Assembly: GCA_949358305.1 (NCBI GenBank)
Contig: OX442314.1
Span: 48,058,581-48,122,580 of the forward strand
Length of the DNA stretch: 64,000 nucleotides
Source of the DNA: Strigamia acuminata
Lineage: Eukaryota > Arthropoda > Chilopoda > Geophilomorpha > Linotaeniidae
Direction: 5' to 3'
Shown here: one piece after another, positions 20,758 through 30,784 of the stretch
How the letters are laid out: every line of letters begins with the position of its first letter
Position numbering within the stretch: the first letter of the stretch is position 1
Translations under genes and position numbers: made by a program
The notes under the pieces: model-generated
What the model was told of the DNA's origin: nothing
What the model saw: the letters and a program-made list of their open reading frames with translations, nothing else
Databases searched by the model: none

Positions 20758-22157
20758 ATGGAATTGGCTGTTACTAACAAACACACTGAAAAGACAAATA
20801 GAATTTTAAGTGAACCAGAAAATCCTGATCTGGAAATTGATAAGAGTTGCAGCTTCATCAAAGAAGGAAACAATACGTGCATTGTTAAGCATGAAGCAAT
20901 ACGTTAAAAAGAAGCGTAGAAGCGTAGAAGGGAGATAGCAGAGGAGGCAAGAAAAACAATGGTTACAAACAAGGCAGTCTTTGACAGGAAACGGAAACAA
21001 AAACAGAAGGAGGAAGAAATACCGGCAGTCAAAATCAACTGTGATATCCCACCTAGTTGCTGTAACACACAGATGGGCACCCAAATAGATACACAACTTG
21101 TTAAAGAAGTAATGATGTAGGTATTTAACATTTAACAACGAACGAAATCCATTCCTAAAAAATATTTTTTTTATTTTCAGGGAGATGAAGAACCTGTCGG
21201 GAGCCCAACTCCAGGTTTTGATCAAACGTAACCAGAGTTATTTGCAGGATATTACCAAGGGAGGGGTGAGTTTACATTTCTATTTATTTTTATTACATTT
21301 TATTGCGTTTTTATTAAACTAATGTAAAGGAATTATACTTTTTGTACACAATTTTCCTTATTTTTTTACATTAAACATCCCGACATTTACACTAAATTTC
21401 TGAATCCACCTGTAAGCGTTGCTGCATGTAATAGCGCATGAAATTGCACAAAATTACATGTTGCATCAGTCAACGCGCATTGGTGATGCAAAATAGTTCA
21501 CATGCATCACATATAACGAAGCAGCTTTGGCGTGCTAACGCCTGCATGTGAACTAGGCTTTAGTACTCGCTCAATTTGCATTAGTGTTCTATTTATTTGT
21601 ACACTATTCCTCATTTTACAATTTTTTTCATTATTTGTACACTATTCCCTTGTTTCTCTTATTTATACACTAAAAAAACTAAATTTTACACGACCCGCTT
21701 TGTTTCTTCTTAACCTAGCCTAACCTAAACCAGTCCTTGGTGTATATGATTTTTTTAGTGTAGAAATAAGGAAAAATAATGTTGAACTAGTCTTAAGGAC
21801 ATTTTTTTAACAAAAATTTCAGCGGGGTTGTAATCGACATCGAGATTACTGCAACGGTAATGCAAGCACAAGAAAAAACATGATAATGCACGATGTGTCT
21901 ATTGAGATGTTCACCGACAATCAAGCCACTTTCGTAATGATCGAATTAGTGTCGATGTTTAGTCAGCTCTGGCGTACGGTAATTTAATATATAATTTATC
22001 ATGTGCAGAAATTGTCATTCTTGTTTTATTTTAGAAACGTAATTATGTTCTTGATGTAATACTACCAGAGGCGTTAATAAAAATTCTAATGGACCATAAA
22101 GGTTTAAGTTACTGTGCAGCGGAAGAAATAACGTTTCAAGGAAGATTCCTACATTAG
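20758..22157 (+). pseudogene. Four-exon gene with two premature stops
   Basis: Exons 20758-21116, 21181-21265, 21823-21978 and 22035-22157. Splice sites GTAGGT/CAG, GTGAGT/CAG and GTAATT/TAG join in one frame through all three introns (phases 2, 0, 0), giving 240 codons. Exon 1 has TAA at codon 50 and TAG at codon 54, next to a duplicated GAAGCGTA. Exon 1 encodes a Lys/Arg/Glu-rich charged region (KRKQKQKEEE). Exons 3-4 encode a globular part including YVLDVILPEALIKILMDHKG. I cannot name the family. Conserved splicing with point lesions suggests a gene lost not long before the duplication. Frame and phase agreement is seen; function is unknown. Confidence 0.55.
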
Positions 22158-22905
22158 GAATCATCTTCATGGGTAAGAAGGTTTTTAGCAGTTACAGTAG
22201 GAATTCCTCCTAATTTATGAGATAAATTTCATCTTTAACAAAATTTGTAAATTTAATTTACAATACATTTAATCAAATTAAATTAAATTTTTCTTGCAGT
22301 GACTATTCCTTGCCGTCCACCTCCTGTTTCTGGCCATCATCCCTTGATAATATTTTAATTGTTTTTGAGTAATAACGTGGTCATTCTGCATTTTAACGTC
22401 ATGTCGGTGTTAGTGAAGACGAATTTGTTTTTAAATTTGTGCCCAACATGATTAAAAAAACATATTAGATGTCCAAGATGATGTAAAAATTTAGCCTAAA
22501 TTTTATAAATATTTGCAAAAAAATGTAGTATTCTTCAGATTATCAATAAAACTTAAATTTCAGGCCCTAATTTTAACATACTTATTCATCTAGGCTTTAA
22601 TAAAATTGCTTTTTCACCAGCCATGTTTTGCTCTATACCGGCTATAGACTTCGACTTTTTGAGCGAGATTTAAAAAACATGATAAACACATGCCCAATGG
22701 CAAGCAAGGCTATGGAGAATGCGCTTTATTGATTTCTAAAATAAATTCGATTTATTTTAATATTTTACAATTATGTTTATAGAAAAACATTTCACAAAAT
22801 GAAAATGTTGTAGAAATAAATTTACCTTTCAGATAAAAAGCCAGTGTAGGCCAGATTGTTTACAGATACTTCGTACATCGTACCTCATCTAAACATCCTT
22901 CTTTC
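22158..22905. other. AT-rich spacer
   Basis: Acceptor-like TTTCTTGCAG at about 22291-22300 precedes a short Pro-rich reading that may be a lost 3-prime exon of the preceding gene. Otherwise nothing. Copy 2 is 52820-53567. Confidence 0.35.
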
Positions 22906-23545
22906 TCAAGTAAAAACTGAAAAAAAATAAACCAAATTCAGATAACGCAATCCAAGTTTTAAACACAACCCACTATTTATATTATCTTCATCTGCTAGTG
23001 CAAGAAATTTACTTCTGACATTATCCAAAATTGGATTTCCTATATTCGAATGATAATTTAGCACCTCTGCAGCCATTTTTGCCGATTTTGTAAACGCAGT
23101 ATTTGTCACAGCTAATTTTGCAAAAGTGGTATTGTCAACTAAAACTGATCTAATATCAGCTAGCTGCCGGCGTGGAGATGTCAGGGCTAGAGATGTCATC
23201 GTATCAGCAAACAGATGCCATAGGTAATCAAATAACATTTCAAAAAAATAATTGTTCAATCTATAGATTTATCAAATAGCTACAAAATTTAGTTTCAATT
23301 ACCTAAAATTGCATTTCTGAGAAATTTGTGTCTGATATAACAACCAGTCTCTAATATATTACTGTAGTGTGGAGGATAAGTTATTGCTAGAATGAGAAAG
23401 AATTTATCTCGAAACACGTAGCAAATTTCATTTTCAAAATTACTCAATCTCATTAATTGTTCATCAGGTATACATTTCTCTGGATTGATTAAAGCGTCCT
23501 TTATCACATTCGTGTTTGTCGCGCCAGGCTGAATACCAAGTCTTA
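22906..23545 (-). CDS. Minus-strand hypothetical exons
   Basis: Two open minus-strand stretches, 23545-23295 and 23259-22906, are separated by sequence with a GTAATT donor and CTATAG acceptor. The first reads ...PEKCIPDEQLMRLSNFENEI; the second contains SPRRQLADIRSVLVDNTTFA and NPILDNVRSKFLALADEDN. Composition looks protein-like, but the simple GT-AG join does not keep frame, so this is either two unrelated ORFs or a broken gene. Copy 2 is 53568-54207. Confidence 0.3.
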
Positions 23546-23721
23546 ACTACGAAACGGAATAAATGTAACAACATGATTGTAGAAAAAACAGAAACTTGAA
23601 CATTTGTAAAATTAAGTAAGAATTGCAAACAAATCCAAAACTCATTAAACAAATCAAAACTTAAACAGGAAAAACAGATCTACATAACTTAGAATTAAAA
23701 ACAACCGCCTTAACAAATCGG

Positions 23722-23755
23722 CCAATCACGAAGCTTGAATTGTTTAATATAAAAG
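23722..23755 (+). promoter_or_regulatory. CCAAT and TATA promoter
   Basis: CCAAT at 23722-23726 and TATAAAAG at 23748-23755 on the plus strand. About 265 bases downstream, an ATG at 24017 opens MQSSKTGYDRN up to a CAG|GTGAAG donor. Copy 2 is 54384-54417. Confidence 0.45.
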
Positions 23756-24412
23756 CGACCTTCATTAGACATCTTTAGATTGCTGACTCATTCCGCAAAC
23801 TTAACGATTTTTCAAAACAAGCGATCTGAATATCCTGAGAACAACAAGAACTCAAATATTACACAAGAGAAAGCGTAATTAATTAAATTAAGATTGACTC
23901 TAATCCATACGTGAGATATAGCATTCGATTCACCATCTCCAGACAAATCATTTTACCAGCAAAGTACACGCAAACAACATACGTCATCCATCCAACCATC
24001 TTCCCTGCAACAAAAATGCAATCTTCCAAAACCGGCTATGATAGAAACAGGTGAAGTCAATGACCTACTTCCTTTTACAACTCTTTTATTCAGACAGTAA
24101 AATAATTTAATACACTTCCCATCAACAAATGGCCTTGCTTCGGGCCATTTCCTCCTTCCCCTCTCTAAATTCCTCCTTGAGAATGAAATCAAGAATTGCA
24201 TATGAAATGCGTATTCACATAAACCTAACCTAACCTAAACACCCCCATTCTCCTGCCCTCGAACCACTTCCTCATTTTGCCCTTTTATGATTCTTGAGCA
24301 GAAATCATGGATTGCCCATTTATCGCGTGATCCTGCTGAGCACTTCTTACAACAACAAATTACTACCAATATCTTAGATATAAAGTATTGTATTCCTTAT
24401 ACGTGTATAATA

Positions 24413-24550
24413 ATGGGAGATAATAATGACGAAACACATTGGTCTTCTGATACACAAGAAGATGAAACGGGTGAATTAAAGAAGCAGCAAAAGCGTTCCC
24501 CGACCCCTAGTTCTCACAGACCAAACAAAAAAACCAAAGCTGCAGATTGA
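24413..24550 (+). CDS. Small acidic/basic protein or C-terminal exon
   Basis: 45 residues from the ATG at 24413: an acidic half (DTQEDETGELK) then a Lys/Arg-rich, nuclear-signal-like half (KKQQKRSPTPSSHRPNKK). The frame is open upstream to 24287, with an acceptor-like TCTTAG at about 24371-24376. It lies downstream of the promoter at 23722-23755, so it could be the second exon of that unit. The acidic/Ser/basic pattern is reminiscent of a PC4 N-terminus, which is speculation. Copy 2 is 55075-55212. Confidence 0.35.
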   Translation: MGDNNDETHWSSDTQEDETGELKKQQKRSPTPSSHRPNKKTKAAD

Positions 24551-24610
24551 TTTTAAAAGTAGCTATAAAATTTTAAGCCTATGTGCCTATTGCCCATGTG
24601 GTCCAACTAG

Positions 24611-24645
24611 GTTTCAGGGGGTAGTTGGCAACTACCCCCTGAAAC
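24611..24645. repeat. Perfect 35-bp palindrome
   Basis: GTTTCAGGGGGTAGTTG, one central G, then the exact reverse complement. It is followed by degenerate ACAGGATACCATATAGG-type repeats up to about 24830. Copy 2 is 55273-55307. Confidence 0.97.
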
Positions 24646-25277
24646 ACACAGCAGAATACACTACAGGTTACCATACAGATACAGGATATCATATGGGTAT
24701 ACACTACAGGATACCATATAGGCACAGGATATAACATAAGTGCATGATATAACATAGGTGCATGATATACCATATGAATATACACTATAGGATACTATTT
24801 AAGCACATACTATAGGATGTACCATGATGTTTTGTTCTAAAATATTACAATACACCCCATAGGTTATTACTATAAGAATACCCTGTAATATTTTTTCATA
24901 TGGGAGGGATATGAAATCAGTCTTTTACCACACTGAAATTTAGGAAGGAGATCGACATAAAATCACCTTTTTGACGAAGATGGCTTATGTGAGCTGGGAT
25001 GCTGCCAGATGCCAATAGGGTTGTGTACGTTGCCATTAAAATTTAAAGAGGTGATGGACTAACTCTGTCGGGGTATTGGGAATACGGCGCCTTATTTGGA
25101 CGATACCGGATGTAGACCCTAGGGATCGTGGGCTGCCATCAGAAGTTCATTCGGGATTATGCTACCAAGTCGAAAATTTTACAGCTAGTGACAACCAATT
25201 CGCCCAGTTTTGTTTGGGCGCCGAAAAATGATGGAATGGACGACCAATTGAAGCAAGAGTTGTTGACCAGTAAATAG

Positions 25278-25620
25278 TTGGGCCACTTTAAGCAATTGTG
25301 CCTGTGGACACGAGTCGTCAAGGGTTGGGGGCGTCACTTTAATAGGTGCAGCGGAAAGGACGCACTCTCGAGGGCGGTGGAGGGCGGTACAGTGGACAAG
25401 ATAACAATGTGGGCGGCAATTCTAATCAAAAACGCCAGGTCGGGTCAGTACCAAGAACGGGTATAAGTTGCACATCGTGTGGTTATCCCACGAGAGATGG
25501 TAAAGGAGTTGATGGACAGGGCGCAAACAAACTAACAATTCCACCGTGTTGAAAACGGCCGAGCATATTGTGAAGCAACATTGGTGGCCTGGGTTCACCG
25601 AGGACAAGAATTACAGATAG
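25278..25620 (+). pseudogene. Degenerate LTR-retrotransposon gag/integrase remnant
   Basis: LGHFKQLCLW at the start matches the second half of a gag CCHC zinc knuckle (a stop codon replaces the preceding residue). From 25468 the reading VVIPREMVKELMDRA, then after a frameshift TVLKTAEHIVKQHWWPGF, matches the H2C2 zinc-binding segment in front of Gypsy-type integrases, whose hallmark is the (W/F)WPGM-like ending. Stops and frameshifts are frequent. No protease, RT or RNase H could be read. Copy 2 is 55940-56282, with a two-base change (TACC to CAAC). Confidence 0.55.
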
Positions 25621-25650
25621 AGGGAGAAATCAGTAAACAACGTCACTAAT

Positions 25651-25899
25651 TGGTAATTGCTGCACTCCTATATTGGATACAGGCTAATCATATCATTACT
25701 ATGGTAATTGCTGTACTCCTATATCGGTTACAGGCTAATGATACCATTACTATGGTAATTGCTGTACTTCAACATTGGATACAGGCTAATCATACCATTA
25801 CTATGGTAATTGCTGTACTTCAACATTGGATACAGGCTAATCATACCATTACTATGGTAATTGCTGTACTTCAACATTGGATACAGGCTAATCATACCA
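25651..25899 (+). repeat. 51-bp minisatellite, about 5 units
   Basis: Each unit starts TGGTAATTGCTGTACT. 51 is a multiple of 3, so the array reads as 17-residue repeats (MVIAVLQHWIQANHTIT). The last three units are nearly identical and the first two diverged, which suggests growth from the right. Confidence 0.95.
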
Positions 25900-26182
25900 A
25901 AATTCTCTCCAACTGGAAGGACAACTGGCACGTATTGATGGGGAAAATGTAAAAAAAACAATGGGCAGAAATCAAACGGAAATGTGAAATACCAAAATGC
26001 TCTCCAACAATAAGAACAACTGGCACGTAGTGATGGGAAAAATGTAAAAAAACAATGGGCAGAAATCAAACGGAAATGTGAAATACCAAAATGCTCTCCA
26101 ACAAGAAGAACAACTGGCACGTAGTGATGGGGAAAATGGAAAAAACAATGGGCAGAAATCAAACGGAAATGCAAAATACCAA
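25900..26182 (+). repeat. 94-bp minisatellite, 3 units
   Basis: Units contain ACAACTGGCACGTAGTGATG and AACAATGGGCAGAAATCAAA. The three units differ by several substitutions and by A-run length. Abuts the 51-bp array directly. Confidence 0.95.
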
Positions 26183-26540
26183 AATCCCAATGCCAGAGCT
26201 CTGTTTTGGCTAAGCTAGACTTTGGACAAAACCAACTAGCTTTCCCAGGGGTGACCACGAGGAGGTACAGAGTTGGACTTTACACCCCCAAATTCAAAAC
26301 ACAAAATTCGAGTCATTTTTAATCTCGTCGTTCTCAAATTACTCGCCGTTTTTGTCCCACGACAAGAATAAAAATGACTAAAAGTGAATAATTAATTGAA
26401 TACATAGATAATTCAATTAATTATTCATGTATTCAATTAATTATTTATAAAAATTCATGAATAATTAATTAAACACATAAATATTACCAAAAAAACAACC
26501 TTCCCGCCTGGTAGCACGTTCCATATGGAGACAAAGAACT

Positions 26541-26950
26541 CCGTACAAATAGCGATGGTTGGACCTGAAAAACAGACAAAAATACCTAAATAAACATCTA
26601 AAAATATTGTCTTACTCACGATGTACACTAATTTCACTCTTTTACGCATATTTTACCCATCCTTGCCTGTTATTTGCTCATCAAAAATTAATCGCTGACT
26701 AGCGCTGTTATGCCACGTCATCAACTGCTCTGTACCGATGGTTGCACCTAAAAAACAGACAAAAAAACCTAAAAAACAGACAAAAAAAACCTAAATAAAC
26801 ATCTACAAATGTTATCTCACTCACGATGTACATCGATTATACTCTTTTTCGCATACTTTACCCATCCTCGCCTCTTATTTGCACATTAAAAATCAATCGG
26901 TTACGAGCGCTTTCATGCCACGTCCTCAACTGCTCCGAATCGATGCTGAA
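26541..26950. repeat. Imperfect ~200-bp tandem duplication
   Basis: CGATGGTTG, AACAGACAAAAA, CTAAATAAACATCTA, ACTCACGATGTACA and ATGCCACGTC occur in the same order in 26541-26734 and 26734-26950. Copy 2 is 57341-57750. Confidence 0.8.
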
Positions 26951-27104
26951 TGACGCGGATGCGCTTCGGGCATCACACCAGGAAAGACCGATGCTTCAAC
27001 AGTCTGAAAATCCCAACACGGCTTCGAATCTAACTTCGTTAGACACTGTTGACCCATTAGTCACTTCTGGGCGCACCTGTTGCAAAGAGCAGATGACATC
27101 ATAG
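26943..27104 (+). CDS. Hypothetical 53-residue ORF
   Basis: Starts MLNDADALRASHQERPML and ends KEQMTS. Between copies there is one silent and two missense changes (D/E, G/E) in a short stretch that is generally richer in substitutions. An AATAAA follows at about 27156. It may be the tail of the degenerate retroelement. Copy 2 is 57743-57904. Confidence 0.25.
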   Translation: MLNDADALRASHQERPMLQQSENPNTASNLTSLDTVDPLVTSGRTCCKEQMTS

Positions 27105-27800
27105 CCGTCTTATCCTGTGTTTTGTTTAAGGTTTATTTTTGTATTTTAGGTCAAGAATAAACCAGTTTTTTGTAAACATTTTTACTTATACATTACAGTT
27201 GTCGCTCGTCCTTCCACTCGTAGACACGGCTAACAATTGGTCACGTGACTTGTTTGGAAATAATAAATACCGTATTTCAAATTTGTGACGCACGAAGAAG
27301 TCACAAAACATTTTAAAAAGCATTTAAATATTCAACAATACACCTCGTAATTAAAAACAAAATGTTCTTTAAACTTTTTTTTAAATCCCGGTTTCCCTAA
27401 AACCCGGACGATCAGCACCAAAATGGCTGCGTTGTATAACTGCCAGTTTACTCGTACTTATTCCGCTCGCAGAAGCAGACACGCCGCAAACTGCACTTAC
27501 GACGACATTCAAACTTGATTAACTGTTGAGCGTCACCACTGCAACTCTGTCATGCATTTGTTAATTTCCTGTAAATAGCGTTAAATTGGTTTGAACGTTC
27601 TTCTTCTGTCTTGTAGCATTTGTCTAAACGATTCGTTAGCTTATAAATAGAGTTTTTCTGGGTTTTCGTATATGTTTGTTATTTCTTTACACTTTTTTCT
27701 TGCCTAAATAAAATTATTCTTAATAAAATTAAATTAATTCCTTCTATTTTCTAATATTAAACTTTTTCATAACTTGTTGAACTTAAGTTTAATTTCTTAT

Positions 27801-28597
27801 TCAAAATATTACATCAGAAAGTTTGGAAATCTCCTCATCCAACAACGACCAATTAAAACTGCTCGAACTCGTGCTGGTACTGGATCCTGGGGTAGCCTTC
27901 AAATTCAAACACGATGTAACAGATGGATTTTTTTTAAAAGAAATAGATAAATCAACTCAAACAAAACATCCTATTGCTATTACCGCACTCTCAAGCTAAA
28001 ATAATAAAAAAAATTCGATCTAACATATTAATTTTCTGGTAACAAAGGCTCGATTTGCCATCGTAGACAAATCAAACATTTCATCTGTCACTTTATAAGT
28101 AGGAGCCAATGCCGGTGTGCTAATATATAGCAATGGGCGATGAACCTCATCCAAAACCTAAAAAATAAAAGGTAAAAATAAGACTTAATCGTTGGATTAA
28201 TTAATTTGACGATTTTTCATTTATAGTAAAAGGACTGTTGCTTTTTGTTGGAGAAGTAAGTGGAAAATCGTCAAATTAATTAATCTATTAATAAACCACA
28301 GTGTGTTTCCTCTGTATGTTTACCAAATGCCATTTGAAGTAAAGAGAGTATCGTATATGCATAAATTCAGCAATATCTAACACTCGAGCTGCAGGATGTT
28401 TACGACAAACAGATTCTCTTCGCGGCACTTGCGTTCTTATAGCTTGGAATCTTCTCAGTATAGTCGACCAAACTCGATAAAAAGACGAGTTCAACATCGA
28501 ACTGCAATACAAAGCAATTTGAACGCACCTGTGGAAAACAAACAAGATATTAATAGATGACATGCGTTAATATAAGAAATACGGAGTAATTCTTACC
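27801..28597 (-). CDS. Four-exon minus-strand gene, unrecognised product
   Basis: Reading leftward: exon 1 (5-prime limit unknown) to 28597, exon 2 28528-28297, exon 3 28157-28025, exon 4 27955-27801. Donors GTAAG, GTTTA and GTTAG pair with AG acceptors. Intron phases 2, 0 and 1 all agree with the downstream open frame. The product ends ...LLDEEISKLSDVIF. Exon 1 is hydrophobic (VAIFILVLSKLANLT), exon 2 Arg-rich (RRFQAIRTQVPRRESVCRK), exon 3 contains LLYISTPALAPTYKVTDEMF, and exon 4 has a Ser/Thr run. I cannot assign a family. Exon 1 lies against the AAATGGCC repeat, so the gene may be truncated. Exon 3's donor is weak. Confidence 0.5.
28195..28285. repeat. Intronic inverted repeat
   Basis: 25-bp arms with one mismatch, GATTAATTAATTTGACGATT... 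and its complement, 41 bases apart, inside intron 2 of the minus-strand gene. Either a tiny fold-back element or an RNA hairpin. Copy 2 is 58995-59085. Confidence 0.85.
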
Positions 28598-28635
28598 AGG
28601 TAAGATTTGCTAATTTGCTCAAAACTAATATAAAA

Positions 28636-28915
28636 ATGGCCACTTTTAGCCATTTTTCATGGCAACAATGGCCGTTTTATGTCAAAAATGGACGTTTCAA
28701 GCCGTTTTTCGTGGTAAAAATGGCCGTTTTCGTCAAAAACAGCCCTTTTAAGCCATTTTTATGCTAAAAATGGCCATTTTTAGCCATTTTTAATGGTAAT
28801 AATGGCAATTTTCGTTAAAAGCAGCCATTTTTAGCAATTTTTCATGCTAAAAATGGCCATTTTTAGGCGTTTTTAGCCGTTTTTAGCCATTTTTAATGGT
28901 AAAAATGTAACGTTT
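28636..28915. repeat. AAAATGGCC / GGCCATTTT alternating repeat
   Basis: About twenty short copies of AAAATGGC and its complement GCCATTTTT alternate, with variants AAAATGGACG, GCCGTTTTT and GCAATTTTT. It is followed at about 28976-29050 by CCCGGTTCCCGG / GGTTTCCCGGTACCG motifs. Copy 2 is 59436-59715. Confidence 0.85.
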
Positions 28916-29082
28916 TCAATGACGAAAATAACGTTTCAGCAACGTTTTCAACGGAACAAGTTATTTTTTAAATTTCCCGGTTCCCGGTTCCGCGATTTCT
29001 CAACCGGGTTTCTCGGGAAATCGGTACCCCGGTTTCCCGGTACCGAAACCCTAATAGCGATCGAGGTGTTACGCTGGGACAA

Positions 29083-29355
29083 ATGTTGTGGAAGCTTAGC
29101 TTCCTTAGCTTTCTTGAGGTAAAAAAAACAAGCCGTGTTGATGTAATTGAAATTCGACGTCCCAACATCAAAATTCGGTCAGTTCAAAACGGAAAGCACA
29201 ACAGGAGAATTCAGTTGGACGTCGTAGAGGTTCCCGATTCATGCAAGTTGACCAAAGATACTCCTCACGTTGTTTTTTTTTGTCATACAAATTTTCCATC
29301 TAATCAAAGAAAGAAAATTATACCATTAAAATTTTACATAAATCATAAATCATAA
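29083..29355 (+). CDS. Hypothetical 90-residue ORF
   Basis: ATG-initiated. Mixed composition with RVDVIEIRRPNIKIRSVQNG and VEVPDSCKLTKDTPHVVF. No family recognised and no promoter seen. It may be an exon of a longer gene, since a GAG|GTAAAA donor-like site lies inside. Copy 2 is 59883-60155. Confidence 0.3.
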   Translation: MLWKLSFLSFLEVKKTSRVDVIEIRRPNIKIRSVQNGKHNRRIQLDVVEVPDSCKLTKDTPHVVFFCHTNFPSNQRKKIIPLKFYINHKS

Positions 29356-29885
29356 AAATTAAAATTATTTAAAATTATTGAATTGGAGGAAAAATCGATC
29401 CGAATTGTAGTTGAATCGTTGATCGTCTCTGAAAATTAAATGTTCAGATTTTTAATAACATCTTAATAATTTGTAACAAGGTTTTTCTCCACTCATCTGA
29501 TTGAATCCGTCATTTGGACTTAAAAGATTTGTTTCTGGTTGCATCAATTCGAAAACGGTCCAAAGTCAGTGCTTGTTTCTGTAAAAATGGAAGTCATTTA
29601 ATTAGTTGCATTTTAAATATTTAATTAGGACACTAAAGCGTTTCTTACCGTTATTTCCTTTTATGTTGCTGTTAATTTAAGTAGTTTGTTCCGATTCTAG
29701 TGTTGTTTGTAGTTCACATGACAGTTTCCCGTTCATTTGTCTTTGTAGCCTGAAAAGGCATTTAAAAGAGGTGTAAATTGAGTAAGGGATTTCAATTACG
29801 ATCTTATTAAAATTAAAAGCACCAGGGATTCACTTTCTGTTGGCGTCTTTGAGCTGTGTTGTCGTTTGGAGTCGATTTCTACCTC
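29356..29885. other. AT-rich spacer
   Basis: Nothing recognisable apart from scattered splice-like sites. Copy 2 is 60156-60685. Confidence 0.4.
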
Positions 29886-29932
29886 ATGTCGGGTTCAAGG
29901 AAAGGACGCGGTTATCACACTGACGATCGGGA
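29886..29932 (+). CDS. Candidate first coding exon
   Basis: ATG followed by a basic, Gly-rich reading (MSGSRKGRGYHTDDR) up to a GTGAGT donor at 29933. If real, its next exon may lie in or beyond the unit junction. Copy 2 is 60686-60732. Confidence 0.3.
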
Positions 29933-30462
29933 GTGAGTTCGGTCCTCACACTCATGATGTAGAGCTAAAATGTATAATTTCAATTCAATGTTATGTTTAG
30001 TTATTAAATGAATATTGATTCTTACCTTTTTAGTCATTTGTTTGGTGTGAGAGGTCATGTTCAAGCTATTTTGAGTCGGTATTAGTTTTTCCCGAGTGTC
30101 AGGTCCGCCATTTTGTACTGCTGCTGTCCTGAATGTATGAGATGGTTTGACTAAATTATAGATGAAATTATAGTAAATTACAAATGATTTGTATTGATAT
30201 TAAAATGTTATTCTCAATATTAGCCATGTAACTTATGCTGTTGAGGTGTTGATATTATTGATTACATGTTAGCGGGATGCAGCCATTTGATTGGTTGATA
30301 ATTTTAAGGGTATGTGTTGTATTAAATATTACAATAATTTAAGTTAGGGATGTGTTTCCAGAACTGTTTTTTTTTATAATTAGTGTACTTCTTTGCAATT
30401 TAGATCGTTATATTGTCAATTTACCATTTTACGTGAAATGTTAAGACACATGCTACGGTAGC

Positions 30463-30735
30463 TCACAAGAACTGTTTGTATTTACGATGTCTCGTCCTAC
30501 GGAAGAACGTGTGCCTTTGTATTTCGGCACTTGGAATTAAGCTCGCTTCGATGTTACGATTAAGTTGTGTTCCTTCTACGTTCGAGTTGTCGTTCAATAA
30601 GAATAATTTAATTCTCAATGAATAAACGTGTTGTAACGAGATCGATCTCCAATAAGCAATTAAAGAAATCCCATCTTTTAACCATTCCTTCACCTTATTT
30701 GGATGTAGAAATTTTAACACTCCATTTTCCTTCAT
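30463..30735 (-). CDS. Small TATA-driven ORF in boundary repeat A
   Basis: A 90-residue ORF starting at an ATG at 30735 and reading leftward; the protein is not recognised. It contains basic stretches and the segment KVKEWLKDGISLIAYW. A minus-strand TATAAAAG lies at 30784-30777, which would place the start of transcription about 18 bases before the ATG. The diverged partner in repeat B (61312-61593) keeps the frame through an 18-base in-frame insertion but then ends differently. This weakly suggests past coding. At the left window edge the same ORF begins at 40 and runs off the sequence. A chance ORF is possible. Confidence 0.3.
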   Translation of the reverse strand: MKENGVLKFLHPNKVKEWLKDGISLIAYWRSISLQHVYSLRIKLFLLNDNSNVEGTQLNRNIEASLIPSAEIQRHTFFRRTRHRKYKQFL

Positions 30736-30776
30736 TAGGCCCAATTAAAAAACAAGGCCATTTCAGATCAACCTAT

Positions 30777-30784
30777 CTTTTATA
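30777..30784 (-). promoter_or_regulatory. TATA box of the minus-strand boundary ORF
   Basis: TATAAAAG on the minus strand, 42 bases before the ATG at 30735. It is also present at 82-89, but falls within the ~150-bp deletion in the third unit start, so the version beginning at 61593 has lost it. Confidence 0.35.

Larger units (their letters stand above)
1..30695. repeat. 30.7-kb tandem unit, copy 1
   Basis: Base 1 corresponds to base 30696, and the two stretches can be followed base for base with only scattered substitutions to about 30098. Differences seen by eye include 5361 T/C, 8549 A/G and 18581 A/G. Length changes are 14 bp near 17475 (longer in copy 2), 28 bp near 19361 (longer in copy 1), one fewer 19-bp repeat in copy 2, one fewer 51-bp repeat in copy 2, and two more 94-bp repeats in copy 2. 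The unit holds several promoters, spliced genes and transposon relics, so it is a chromosomal segment and not a simple satellite. Confidence 0.97.

Noticed and set aside
25728-26258. 176-residue minus-strand ORF with FWYFTFPFDFCPLFF repeats
   Set aside because: Produced by the two minisatellites; its length changes with repeat number.
26826-27230. 3-prime LTR and primer-binding site of the degenerate retroelement
   Set aside because: An AATAAA and a TAACAATTGG motif are present, but no paired LTR or terminal repeat could be found.
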